Assembly (NCBI GenBank): GCA_002386525.1
Contig: DGIS01000003.1
Location: 172,105 to 236,104, forward strand
From: Sphingobacterium sp. UBA4616
GTDB taxonomy: Bacteria; Bacteroidota; Bacteroidia; Sphingobacteriales; Sphingobacteriaceae
Reading direction: 5' to 3'
DNA: 64,000 nucleotides
This document shows, one piece after another, positions 8,251 to 17,537 of the stretch (position 1 is its first letter; every line of letters starts with the position of its first letter). Made by a program: the position numbers and the translations under genes. Below the pieces are notes generated by a model that had not been told where the DNA came from, searched no databases, and saw only the letters and a list, made by a program, of their open reading frames with translations.

Positions 8251-9870
8251 ATGAGCTTAAACTTAGAAGGTATCTTCTACGAGGAGAATAACATTCCCGC
8301 AGAATTTACGCTAGACGAACAGGTCGATCAAAGAGAGTTCCTTTCCAATGGAGAAATGATTTCTTGGACGGGTCAGGTAAACGAGGTTTTTTCACCAATC
8401 TGTGTAAAGACTAAGGATGGCTTGAAACGTAAGCGCATCGGTAGTTTTCCTGTTTGTACAGAAAAAGAGTCCATGGAAGCCTTGGAAGCTGCTGTAAAAG
8501 CATACGACAACGGCCGTGGAGAATGGCCGACAATGAGCGTTGCCGATCGTATTACCTGTGTTGAAAATTTCACACAAAAGATGATTGCCAAGAAAGACAT
8601 TGTTGTCAAGCTTATTATGTGGGAAATTGGCAAATCCTATGCAGACTCGGTAAAAGAGTTTGATCGTACTGTAGAATATATTTACGCAACGATCGACGCA
8701 TTGAAAGATATAGACCGCGACTCTTCACGTTTCCAAATCGAACAAGGTATCGTTGCGCAAATCAGGAGATCTCCTTTAGGAGTAGTACTCTGTATGGGCC
8801 CATTCAATTATCCGTTGAATGAGACCTTCACCACATTGATCCCAGCATTAATTATGGGAAACACCATGTTATTCAAACCACCTAAACATGGTACGTTATT
8901 ACATTATCCTCTATTAGAGGCTTTCAGAACAAGCTTCCCGAAAGGCGTTGTCAATACAATTTATGGCCGTGGGAATAAGATTGTTCCTAGTTTAATGCAA
9001 TCTGGTAAGATTAACGTATTGACTTTGATCGGTTCGAGCCGTGTTGCTGATGAACTTAAAAAATTGCACCCGAAAGTTAACCGTCTTCGTGCTATCCTTG
9101 GGCTGGATGCAAAAAATGCAGCTATCATTACGAAAGATGCGGATTTGAATTTAGCGGTTTCGGAAACCGTTCTAGGCTCTCTTTCTTTCAATGGTCAACG
9201 CTGTACAGCACTTAAAATTATCTACGTACACCGAAGCTTAGCACAGGAATTTTTAAAACGCCTTTCGGCAGAAGTGGCAAAATTAAAATATGGGATGCCT
9301 TGGGAAAAGGGTGTGTCGCTTACTCCTCTTCCAGAAGTCAATAAACCTGCTTATTTAACGGAATGCATCGAAGATGCAAAAGCCTATGGCGCAAAAGTGA
9401 TTAATGAGCACGGGGGGCAGGTTGCAGAATCATTCTTCTACCCGGCAATTGTATACCCTGTTAACTCACAGATGAAACTTTACAGAGAAGAACAATTTGG
9501 ACCAGTGATCCCTGTTGTTCCTTTCGATGACCTCGAAGAACCTATTGAATATTTAATTGGTTCCTCTCACGGCCAACAGGTGAGTATTTTCAGTAACAAT
9601 GCTGCTGTTGTATCTTCATTGATTGATCCATTAGTCAATCAAGTAAGCCGTGTTAACATCAACTGCCAATGTCAGCGTGGTCCAGATACTTTTCCTTTCA
9701 CCGGTAGAAAAGATAGTGCTGAAGGAACATTATCGGTAGTCGACGCATTGCGTTCGTTCTCTATTCGTTCGCTAGTGGCAACAAAGTTTACTGAGGAAAA
9801 CAAAAAGTTGCTGAACGATATCGTTAGTGAAAATGAATCCAATTTCTTAAGTACGAAATACATTTTCTAG
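8251..9870 (+). CDS. gapN: NADP-dependent glyceraldehyde-3-phosphate dehydrogenase, GapN-type (aldehyde dehydrogenase superfamily)
   Basis: This 539-residue aldehyde dehydrogenase resembles non-phosphorylating GAPDH, which oxidises glyceraldehyde-3-phosphate directly to 3-phosphoglycerate and makes NADPH. Visible motifs are GPFNYPLNETF (residues ~182-192), FKPPKHG and the catalytic cysteine C318 in FNGQRCTA. C-terminal GPDTFPFTGRKDS is also typical of GapN. Oddly, the usual ELGG motif is replaced by LGLDAK: counting 34 residues back from C318 gives G284 where ALDHs carry the general-base glutamate, with D286 nearby. The gene follows the transporter and would consume the triose phosphate released by KdgA. 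Substrate specificity is inferred; a related semialdehyde dehydrogenase is the alternative. Confidence 0.8.
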   Translation: MSLNLEGIFYEENNIPAEFTLDEQVDQREFLSNGEMISWTGQVNEVFSPICVKTKDGLKRKRIGSFPVCTEKESMEALEAAVKAYDNGRGEWPTMSVADRITCVENFTQKMIAKKDIVVKLIMWEIGKSYADSVKEFDRTVEYIYATIDALKDIDRDSSRFQIEQGIVAQIRRSPLGVVLCMGPFNYPLNETFTTLIPALIMGNTMLFKPPKHGTLLHYPLLEAFRTSFPKGVVNTIYGRGNKIVPSLMQSGKINVLTLIGSSRVADELKKLHPKVNRLRAILGLDAKNAAIITKDADLNLAVSETVLGSLSFNGQRCTALKIIYVHRSLAQEFLKRLSAEVAKLKYGMPWEKGVSLTPLPEVNKPAYLTECIEDAKAYGAKVINEHGGQVAESFFYPAIVYPVNSQMKLYREEQFGPVIPVVPFDDLEEPIEYLIGSSHGQQVSIFSNNAAVVSSLIDPLVNQVSRVNINCQCQRGPDTFPFTGRKDSAEGTLSVVDALRSFSIRSLVATKFTEENKKLLNDIVSENESNFLSTKYIF

Positions 9871-9888
9871 TCTCTTACGACTTCATTG

Positions 9889-9943
9889 AAAAAGCGACAT
9901 CGATCTGCCTGGCATTAGTCAGCTATCGATGTCGCTTTTTTTT
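9889..9943. terminator. Strong terminator between convergent operons
   Basis: A perfect 16-base inverted repeat (9889-9904 against 9925-9940) with a 20-base loop ends in eight T's on the plus strand. The plus-strand T-run fits termination of the galacturonate operon after the GapN stop at 9870. The A-rich left flank gives five T's on the minus strand, so it may also end the leftward operon that stops at 10015. Confidence 0.9.
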
Positions 9944-10014
9944 ATGAAAATCCTCCCCCTATCTATCCAATTGATTTGCGTCTACGTTTTTTCTGCTCTT
10001 GTAACACCCTTAGG

Positions 10015-10782
10015 TTACTTCAGAATCAGATTTTTTTGGATAGGCAGTGCTAATTCTCGAATTCCGTCGACCACGAGCTTCGCCACTTCGTCTGCTCCAA
10101 AAGTGTTTAGATGCGTATCATCTTTCTTGCCGTGGGGGTAATTTCTATCGCCGCTATTTACATATAAAAACAATTGCCGGCTCCCTTCCTCTCCATATTG
10201 CGTTAAAAGTTTCGTTGTTTTACTTTCCATGTCAATCCATGCGGTGTGCGTATGATCGGCTACCTTACGTACAATGGCAGGATATTGGCCATGGGTATTC
10301 ATGAGCGTGCCATTTTCAAACTTACGTCTTGCGATTGGTGTTAATAGAATTGGGACGCCTCCTTTCTCGCGCGTTTGATCGATATAAAAAATAAGATTTT
10401 GTTCGAACTCATCCAGCGATGTTCCCACGTTAGGCTTATCGATCTTTTCGTCATTATGCCCAAACTGGATGAATACATAATCTCCGCTTCGGAGATGCTC
10501 AAAGATAGGTTTCCAATGATTCACAAAGCTTCCATCTTTGCCCACATCCCGTTTAAAGGATTTTGTACTACGCCCATTTAGAGCTCGGTTATCGACTTTA
10601 ACCTGTTGATTGAACAGCTTTGCAAAGGCCATTCCCCATCCAGTTTCAGGAAAGGTACTACTGTCTTTGTTGGCAGCCGTAGAATCGCCAATGATATAGA
10701 TTGTAACTGGTTTTTCGCGCTGGAAAGCAAATAGAAAAATGAGAATAAGCCCTCCAGAAAGTAGTAAAAATTGTTTTTTCAT
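10015..10782 (-). CDS. Rhamnogalacturonan acetylesterase, CE12-type SGNH hydrolase
   Basis: This 255-residue secreted or membrane-anchored esterase removes acetyl groups from pectin. The SGNH blocks are clear: IGDST (Ser34, nucleophile), a conserved Gly/Asn pair in NRALNGRS, FGHND, and the Asp/His pair in DDTHLN near the C-terminus. A hydrophobic N-terminus (residues 4-20) acts as signal peptide or anchor. I use the ATG at 10782; the frame is open to a TTG at 10794, which would add four residues. It is the last gene of the susC-susD unit, but a hairpin with a T-run lies just before its start. The neighbouring pectin genes support rhamnogalacturonan or homogalacturonan as substrate. Confidence 0.88.
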   Translation of the reverse strand: MKKQFLLLSGGLILIFLFAFQREKPVTIYIIGDSTAANKDSSTFPETGWGMAFAKLFNQQVKVDNRALNGRSTKSFKRDVGKDGSFVNHWKPIFEHLRSGDYVFIQFGHNDEKIDKPNVGTSLDEFEQNLIFYIDQTREKGGVPILLTPIARRKFENGTLMNTHGQYPAIVRKVADHTHTAWIDMESKTTKLLTQYGEEGSRQLFLYVNSGDRNYPHGKKDDTHLNTFGADEVAKLVVDGIRELALPIQKNLILK

Positions 10783-10792
10783 TACATCGGTC

Positions 10793-10828
10793 AAAAAAAC
10801 ACTCGCCTTCTTATTATCGAAGGCGAGT
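10793..10828 (-). terminator. Hairpin with T-run directly upstream of the acetylesterase start
   Basis: Arms 10801-10810 and 10819-10828 (actcgccttc / gaaggcgagt) form a perfect 10-bp stem with an 8-base loop. On the minus strand it is followed by seven T's (10799-10793). It sits after the beta-helix lipoprotein stop (10853) and only ten bases before the acetylesterase ATG (10782). It therefore looks like an internal terminator or attenuator that lowers expression of the last gene. Confidence 0.8.
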
Positions 10829-10852
10829 TGTCCTAAATTTTACTCAAATCCT

Positions 10853-12412
10853 TTATTTTACCCACCTCGGGTCGCCAATACCATTCTCCTTTAATGTCTG
10901 GTTTGTTACTGTGAAATCTCCCTTGGCAGCGTCCTTAAATCCAGGGTCCAAGAGTGTATAGCCGTTGGCTACTGCATCGTTTTTCACTCCAGAGGCAGAA
11001 CTGTTGTAGAAGTTTACCGCATCAAAGTAATTATTGCTTTTGCGCTCGACCAGATTAGTAGCAGACTGATTAGCAGTCATTGCCAGCGACTTCACCATTA
11101 AATTTTTGGAGAATGTAATTTCATTCTTTGCTAAACGGACATATAAAAAGCGTTTAGAAGCATCTTGTATGACGTTATAAAAAGTATTATTGTTTACTTT
11201 AAGGATACTCGTAATAGCCGGGTAAGCTGTAGATCCACCTGCATCCATGCGAATAAAATCACGTCCTGACAAAAGAGCATTAGAAACGGTATTATTTGTA
11301 AATTCAAGTGTTTTGGTAATCGCGTTTCTAAAATCAATGAAATCATTTCCATTACCGACGATATTATCAAAAATAGTATTATTTATGCTTACGCTCTCAA
11401 TCACAGCATTGACGCTACCATAAATGATTCCTTTCGGATAATTTATCAATTTACTATCTTCCAGGCGGATATTTCCGAATGCACCTGTCTGCAAGTTAAT
11501 GAAAGAGTTTCCCCCTGCCTTATTTTCTCCATCAAGTATCAGATCTTTTAATGCCAATGAGGCGCCCTTATCCAAATTAAAATAAGCAGATTTTACCGTT
11601 GGACGATCGGTGGGTTTTGCCCCTTTGATGGATATCGCCTTGTCGATTAGTACATCCGCCGCTAGCGAATAGACCCCCGGCATTAGAGCGAGCACATCCC
11701 CCGCTTTGGCTGTACCGATCACAGCCGCTAAATTATCTGTAGGCTGCACAACAACTGCATCACCCAAGTCGAGCAATGTCATAAATGTGACGGACCCGCG
11801 GATTTTGTTTCCTTTCAACAATGTCGCTGTATAGCTTGTTTCTGCGGTTAGCCCTGTGATTGTTGCCTCCCCTGCTGCAATCTCTTGCGGAGTGACGGTA
11901 TGGATGATATTCCCGGGGTTAACACTTATTGTCGTAGCCTCTTCCCCTGGGGTCCAATTAAGACGAACTGAAGTGGCCTGTATACCCTCTGGGCTGACAG
12001 CTTTCATAATCTGTTCTTCGTTTGTCTTAAAAGTAATGGTACTCCATTTGGAGTCTGCAATCGCCGTTCCGATAGCCTTGATGCGGACAGAATAATTTGT
12101 TGCCCCATCCAGTCCAACAATAGTATAAGGAATCTGGTCATTGGTAATCCCTTCAATTTTTTTGACCGGGCTACCTTCAAAATTGAGTTCACCATTCGCA
12201 AATAGTTCTAAGGTATAACTCTCGGCTGCTGAATTCTTCTTCCAGGTCAATCGGACTCCTGTTTGATTGACTATTTGGGCACTCATTCCCGTAGGAGAAA
12301 AATAACGGTCTGTCGTTAATTCCGTTAATTCTTTTACGCGATCATCGGAACAGCTTATGCCTGTCACTATGAGCCCAAGGCCGAGATATAGCAATATATT
12401 GATTCTTTTCAT
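10853..12412 (-). CDS. Surface lipoprotein with Fn3 domains and a parallel beta-helix (DUF4957/DUF5123-like)
   Basis: This 519-residue protein starts with a lipoprotein signal, MKRINILLYLGLGLIVTGIS followed by Cys21 and SDD, pointing to an outer-membrane lipoprotein. Two fibronectin-III-like modules follow (about residues 40-125 and 135-215; GVRLTWKKNSAAESYTLELF and SVRLNWTPG). A repeat-rich stretch then resembles a pectate-lyase-like beta-helix (ALKDLILDGENKAGGNSFI, IRLEDSKLI, NNTIFDNIVG, NNTVSNALLSG). It occupies the SusE/SusF position after susD, so glycan binding at the surface is likely; a lyase activity is possible but no catalytic set is recognised. The ATG at 12412 is chosen; an upstream extension would overlap susD. 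Confidence 0.75.
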   Translation of the reverse strand: MKRINILLYLGLGLIVTGISCSDDRVKELTELTTDRYFSPTGMSAQIVNQTGVRLTWKKNSAAESYTLELFANGELNFEGSPVKKIEGITNDQIPYTIVGLDGATNYSVRIKAIGTAIADSKWSTITFKTNEEQIMKAVSPEGIQATSVRLNWTPGEEATTISVNPGNIIHTVTPQEIAAGEATITGLTAETSYTATLLKGNKIRGSVTFMTLLDLGDAVVVQPTDNLAAVIGTAKAGDVLALMPGVYSLAADVLIDKAISIKGAKPTDRPTVKSAYFNLDKGASLALKDLILDGENKAGGNSFINLQTGAFGNIRLEDSKLINYPKGIIYGSVNAVIESVSINNTIFDNIVGNGNDFIDFRNAITKTLEFTNNTVSNALLSGRDFIRMDAGGSTAYPAITSILKVNNNTFYNVIQDASKRFLYVRLAKNEITFSKNLMVKSLAMTANQSATNLVERKSNNYFDAVNFYNSSASGVKNDAVANGYTLLDPGFKDAAKGDFTVTNQTLKENGIGDPRWVK

Positions 12413-12428
12413 GCGTATGCTTATTTTT

Positions 12429-14210
12429 CTATTGAAAACTAAAACCATTGTTTGTCAACTTACCGTTGCTATTATCCAGAAAATATTGCCAAATAGGCCA
12501 AAATTGCTGTGTATTGGGATCACGTAGATACAAAGCATCCCAAAAGGTTGCTAGGTCGCTACTCGCAACCATTGTCCATTTTTTCGATGAAGGGTATCCT
12601 GCTACGGCACCCTCTGCATCTGTATCGCCATAGTTTAAGCCATATATTTCCACTTTTTCCCCATCAGCGGCTGTCTTGTAGTAAATATTGGCCGGCAATG
12701 TCGCATATTTACCCTGCCTATTTTCCAGCTGCTGTAGTTTTTGTTTAGCTTCAGCCAATTTGGCCCCCAGCAGATTCCATCGAATCAAATCCCCTTTACG
12801 CAACATTTCTCCCGTAAATTCCAGTGCACGTTCATTGACAATTGCATTAAAGAAAACATCCTTACCTGCGGTAATTTGCTGCATGTAGGCTGTCACTTTC
12901 TCTGGATTGTTTGGATATGCTCGATCACGGATCATTTTAAAGTAAGGGGCAGCAGCACTCGGACCATCCAATTCATTAATAGACTCTGCAGCCATGAGAA
13001 GTACATCGGCATACCGCATATACATCCAATTTAATCCATCGTCATTTGTAGAAGTAACAAATCTAGACATCCACTCATAGCGGTACTTTCCAAAATACCA
13101 TTTACCAAGATTTGTTGGCACCTGCACCCCGCTCGTCCATTCATAAGGAACACAACTCACATCCCGGCGCACATCTTCTTTCTCATACTCATAGAACATG
13201 ATTGGATTAGGTCCATTTGTCCCACCTTTATTTTGTCCGGTATACTTATCTGTTGTGGTATGTTTAACGCCAAGGTCAAATATAACGCGGCCACGGCCTT
13301 CACTAAACGGAATTTCCCATAATGATTCTAAGCCAGCCTGACCTTTTTCTTGACACAATGTTTTAAAAACTTCTTCAAAACCCAGAAGTTTTGCAGTACC
13401 ACTAGTAATAATATCCAAGCATTCTTGTTTTGCTATCGCATACATTTTTTTTGAATCCAGTTCTGGATCATTACTTTTTCGAATTCCATCTGCGCGTTGC
13501 GAATAACCTCCGGCGGCCAAAGCCAAACGAGCACGCAGCCCCTTAGCGAACGCTTTATTGACATGTTCAACATTGGCCGTTTTAGTACTTTGATTTGGCC
13601 AAGGCAAATATTTTTGTGCTTCCTCCAAATCGGCAAGTAATTGCTTGTAAATTATGTCTCGGTCACTACGCTCGATATAGATGGTTGCTGTACTAAGCGG
13701 TTCAAAACGGGCTGGTACATCTCCCCATGCCTTGATGAGATCGTTGTACACAACAGCTCTTAAAGTTAGTATCTCCCCTAGAATATAGGCCATTTCTGGA
13801 CGTTGTTCTATGTCGCCGTACTTACGCAACCCTCTAATCGCTAAATTCGCTCGTTCTATTCCTTCATAGAACTTCGCCCAGGCATTATTATCGGTATTCA
13901 TCTGGGTGTTATTCACGTTTGTGTTATAGTTTGACAATCGTGATTTTTCATCGCCAGTATTCTTTAAGCTATTATTGACTTCTGTGTCTGTATTGATGCC
14001 ATAAAATACGAGGTACCTCCCCCGATATGAGTTTGTTTCACCAAAAGATTGAATAATTCCTGCAACTGCTCCCTCCGCAAGATCTTGATTGGAAAAGATA
14101 ACCGACTCATCCAATGCAGATTTAGACGGTGCTTCCAATATTTTATTGCAAGAAGATACGGATCCAGCAAATATTAAAGCCATTGTTATATGCAAAAGTG
14201 TTTTTTTCAT
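12429..14210 (-). CDS. SusD/RagB-family nutrient-binding outer-membrane lipoprotein
   Basis: This 593-residue SusD homologue starts with a lipoprotein signal ending SVSSC (Cys21), followed by NKILEAPSKSALDESVIFSN, typical of RagB/SusD N-termini. TPR-like alpha-helical segments are visible (AYILGEILTLRAVVYNDLIKAWGD). The C-terminal SusD part contains NAIVNERALEFTGEMLRKGDLIRW, the usual family signature. It forms the lid of the SusC transporter and binds oligosaccharide at the cell surface. The gene starts four bases after the susC stop, so the pair is cotranscribed. The pectin setting suggests oligogalacturonide or rhamnogalacturonan fragments; the ligand itself is inferred. Confidence 0.93.
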   Translation of the reverse strand: MKKTLLHITMALIFAGSVSSCNKILEAPSKSALDESVIFSNQDLAEGAVAGIIQSFGETNSYRGRYLVFYGINTDTEVNNSLKNTGDEKSRLSNYNTNVNNTQMNTDNNAWAKFYEGIERANLAIRGLRKYGDIEQRPEMAYILGEILTLRAVVYNDLIKAWGDVPARFEPLSTATIYIERSDRDIIYKQLLADLEEAQKYLPWPNQSTKTANVEHVNKAFAKGLRARLALAAGGYSQRADGIRKSNDPELDSKKMYAIAKQECLDIITSGTAKLLGFEEVFKTLCQEKGQAGLESLWEIPFSEGRGRVIFDLGVKHTTTDKYTGQNKGGTNGPNPIMFYEYEKEDVRRDVSCVPYEWTSGVQVPTNLGKWYFGKYRYEWMSRFVTSTNDDGLNWMYMRYADVLLMAAESINELDGPSAAAPYFKMIRDRAYPNNPEKVTAYMQQITAGKDVFFNAIVNERALEFTGEMLRKGDLIRWNLLGAKLAEAKQKLQQLENRQGKYATLPANIYYKTAADGEKVEIYGLNYGDTDAEGAVAGYPSSKKWTMVASSDLATFWDALYLRDPNTQQFWPIWQYFLDNSNGKLTNNGFSFQ

Positions 14211-14214
14211 AAGA

Positions 14215-17200
14215 CTAGAAGTTTAAATTAAGACCTGCTACGAAAGTTCTGCTTTTTGGATAAGCCGAATAATCCACCCCCGGAGTAAGGTTTGTCCTCC
14301 TTCGTGTAGAGACTTCAGGATCAAAACCACTATAATTTGTCCAAACGGCAAGATTATATCCAGACACATAAACTCTGAAGTTCCGGATTTTCAACTTTTC
14401 TGTAAATGCCTTAGGGAGCGTATATCCTATTGTAACAGTTCCCAAGCGCAAAAACGAACCATCCTCCACAGCCCAGTCGCTGAATACAAATTTATTGGTA
14501 AGAGGAGACCAGAGACTTGTATTTTTATTCATATCCTCCAATTGGTTAGCATCGTTACTGATTGTTCCATCGGGCAGTAAATTGGTCCAACGTTGTCCTT
14601 CTTCCATCACATTAAGCATGTTTCGGTTATTATATTTGCTCGTGGATGTGTATTCAATCTTATTTGCATTGTAAATATCATTTCCATAGCTCCAGTTAAA
14701 TAATGCCGTCATATCAAAGTTATAGATGCGTGTATTGATTGAAAATCCACCGGTGTGCAAAGGGTTTGCATCGCCAATAATCGTTTGATCACTGGCGTTT
14801 ATCTTGTTATCATCACCGGCTAAATTTTTTAATTTCATCGTTCCTGGTCTTATGGTACCCACAACCGCAGAGGCATCGGCTACACCATCCTTTAAAATCC
14901 ATTTGTTTGCGGTAGCATCATAGGCTTTAAAATCACCGACTTCGTAACGTCCGTCGCTCATATAACCATACATTTTACCCACTCGCCCGCCAGTCTCCAC
15001 AATGTAATCCGTTCCAATTTCTGTTGAAGCCCACCCCGAAGCCATTGGAATCGAAGCTAGAGTCCCCAAAGAATTGACTTTCGTTTGATTGAAACTAATA
15101 TTACCGCTAAAATTAAGATCAAAGTTTTTCTTATTTATTGCAGACCAGTTTAGCGTAAGCTCAATACCTTTATTTTGGGTCTCCCCCAAGTTGCGGTATT
15201 GATCATCATAGCCTGATCCGGCAATTGGGAAAAGGATCAAAAGGTCTTTCGTTTTGTTTTTATAGACATCAATCGTTCCCGATAGCTTCTTCTTGAACAG
15301 GGTAAAGTCCAGCCCTATATTCCTTGAAATGGTCGTTTCCCATTTTAAATCTGGATTAGACATTGTTTTTGACGTAGCCCAATAATTTTTATACCCATTA
15401 ACCCATTCCGTATTCTTAACCGAAAATATGGGATAGATCTGCTCTAATGGAATATTATTATTTCCGGATGTACCCAAACTTGCCCTAAGCTTCAGGTCAT
15501 CCAGCCAAGATTGCGTATTGTTCATAAATCGTTCTGATGAAATCCGCCAAGCTGCTGCCATAGATGGGAAATATCCCCAATAATTATCTGCAGAAAACTT
15601 CGACGAACCATCTGCCCGAAAAGTTGCATTAAATAAATACTTCGAATCTAGATCATAATTTACCCGGCCAAAAAATGATAGTAATTTTTCGTCAGCAAAC
15701 ATATAATTGTTTATCGTACTGGAGGCGCCTTGTGGCGTTAATCTGCGGGTATCATCCAGTTTAAAGCTTTTCGGAAAACCGTGTGTTGTATTCGTATTTA
15801 ATGTTTTTTGTGTAAACAAATATTCCTGGCCAACCAACACACTTAAACTATGTCCTTTAGGGAGAAAATCTTGAAAGTTATAGTTGAGTGTGTTTGTTGA
15901 ACGTATTCCCTGGGTAGAAGTATTCAATGAGATAAGAGCAGGCTTATTTTGTTCTAACGCAGCGGGAACATTCCGTACATAATAAGTGGTTGTGCCGTAA
16001 AATCGATCGTTATAATTGCGGTAATCATCAAAGCCAAATTCTGTCCTAAACCGTAAGTTTTTAACAATATCCCAGCTAAATGCCGCATTTAGGTTATACG
16101 TTCGTCTTCGCTGCAACTGATCATTATCGACCAAGGACTCTAGTGGATTATATAAATTGAATTCATCATCGGTTTCATCACTATTTGTCAAACCTCCCAC
16201 CGGAAAGGGAGGATAAATCATTGCGAATTTTAATCGGGAGTCTGCTGATGAGGCTTCATTCTGTTCATTCATGCCTCCACCTGAAATGCGAACGTCAGAA
16301 AACCGTGCTCCTAGATCTATTGAAGTGCTTTTAGATGGTTTATGGTTCAGCTTGAAATTAATATTTTGTCTCTGAAAGCCTGACATTTCCATAATTGCCT
16401 TATCTTTTACAAAGGAATGTGAAATAGAATATTTCGTTTTATCAGTGCCTCCGGACAGGTTGAAATTCTGATTGAAAGTATTTCCTGTTCTTCCGAATAC
16501 AAGTTCCTGCCAATCGTTTGGTTTTACGTCTTTATAGAGATCTATATCCTGAAAGTTACCGAAGTATTTGACATAGGTATCCAGGTTATTTTCCAATAAG
16601 GCCTGTTCGTATTGCCATGTTACGTAATCGTATGGAGACAATACATCAAGTTTTTTTGCCAAATTTCGAATTCCTCCAAACGCACTATAACTAATTGATG
16701 TTTTCCCAGATTTGGCACTTTTAGTGGTTACGATGACAACCCCATTTGCACCCCGGGAGCCATATATAGCTGCAGAAGATGCATCTTTTAATACATCAAT
16801 CGATTCAATATCAGCAGGTGCGATATCTGATATCGAAGACATCGGAAATCCATCCACGATATACAAAGGAGCGTTATCTCCCGTAACGGAGCCACCGCCA
16901 CGCACACGAACCTTCATCTCGGCATCAGGGGAACCTTCTGTTGAAGAAATCTGTATGCCCGCCATTCTTCCTGCAATCGCTTCAAGAGCAGATGATACTG
17001 GCGCTTTGGAGATCGTTTCTGCACCTACGGAGGTTACAGCCCCCGTCAGATCTTTTTTCTTAACGGTTCCATATCCGATATTAACGGTTACTTCCTCGAG
17101 CGCATTAGACTTTTCCTCTAGAACAATACTAAGCATCTTCTGATTCGTAGGAATTGTAACTTTTTTAGTCTGAAATCCGACATAGGTAAATTGAAGTTCG

Positions 17201-17409
17201 TTATTGTTACCAGGTATCTCGATGCTGAACTTTCCACGTTGGTCGGTCACAGCAACAATTTTTGTCCCAGACACGGTCACACTTACACCCACCAATGCTT
17301 TTTGATCTGTACCAACGACTGTGCCTTGGACTTTTCGGGTTTGAGCGTGCGCATTTAATGTGAATAACGAAGCACAGATAGCAGTAGAGATTACTAAGGC
17401 TTTACTCAT
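14215..17409 (-). CDS. SusC/RagA-family TonB-linked outer-membrane transporter
   Basis: This 1064-residue protein imports oligosaccharides across the outer membrane using TonB energy. It has a signal peptide (residues 1-22, ending AHAQ), a carboxypeptidase-regulatory-like domain (~27-100) and a TonB box region (LEEVTVNIGYGT). A plug follows with the SusC signature YIVDGFPM...IESIDVLKDASSAAIYGSRGANGV, then a long beta-barrel ending in an aromatic-rich C-terminus (FVAGLNLNF). The ATG at 17409 follows an A-rich leader. It is the first gene of the leftward operon, and a large palindrome lies in its upstream region. Substrate is inferred to be pectin-derived. Confidence 0.95.
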   Translation of the reverse strand: MSKALVISTAICASLFTLNAHAQTRKVQGTVVGTDQKALVGVSVTVSGTKIVAVTDQRGKFSIEIPGNNNELQFTYVGFQTKKVTIPTNQKMLSIVLEEKSNALEEVTVNIGYGTVKKKDLTGAVTSVGAETISKAPVSSALEAIAGRMAGIQISSTEGSPDAEMKVRVRGGGSVTGDNAPLYIVDGFPMSSISDIAPADIESIDVLKDASSAAIYGSRGANGVVIVTTKSAKSGKTSISYSAFGGIRNLAKKLDVLSPYDYVTWQYEQALLENNLDTYVKYFGNFQDIDLYKDVKPNDWQELVFGRTGNTFNQNFNLSGGTDKTKYSISHSFVKDKAIMEMSGFQRQNINFKLNHKPSKSTSIDLGARFSDVRISGGGMNEQNEASSADSRLKFAMIYPPFPVGGLTNSDETDDEFNLYNPLESLVDNDQLQRRRTYNLNAAFSWDIVKNLRFRTEFGFDDYRNYNDRFYGTTTYYVRNVPAALEQNKPALISLNTSTQGIRSTNTLNYNFQDFLPKGHSLSVLVGQEYLFTQKTLNTNTTHGFPKSFKLDDTRRLTPQGASSTINNYMFADEKLLSFFGRVNYDLDSKYLFNATFRADGSSKFSADNYWGYFPSMAAAWRISSERFMNNTQSWLDDLKLRASLGTSGNNNIPLEQIYPIFSVKNTEWVNGYKNYWATSKTMSNPDLKWETTISRNIGLDFTLFKKKLSGTIDVYKNKTKDLLILFPIAGSGYDDQYRNLGETQNKGIELTLNWSAINKKNFDLNFSGNISFNQTKVNSLGTLASIPMASGWASTEIGTDYIVETGGRVGKMYGYMSDGRYEVGDFKAYDATANKWILKDGVADASAVVGTIRPGTMKLKNLAGDDNKINASDQTIIGDANPLHTGGFSINTRIYNFDMTALFNWSYGNDIYNANKIEYTSTSKYNNRNMLNVMEEGQRWTNLLPDGTISNDANQLEDMNKNTSLWSPLTNKFVFSDWAVEDGSFLRLGTVTIGYTLPKAFTEKLKIRNFRVYVSGYNLAVWTNYSGFDPEVSTRRRTNLTPGVDYSAYPKSRTFVAGLNLNF

Positions 17410-17537
17410 ATTTTTAGGGTTTAAAATTTTAATGATTAAATTGCTGTTGCAGGAACTGCATCAAAATTTAATTGGTTATCATACAATCAAGTTTACAAAG
17501 TATATTTCACTTGTTCATGCAAGTATCATTAAAAAGT

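Noticed and set aside
9929..10141. 70-codon plus-strand frame starting in the terminator
   Set aside because: Begins in the terminator T-run and runs antisense to the acetylesterase; no family resemblance.
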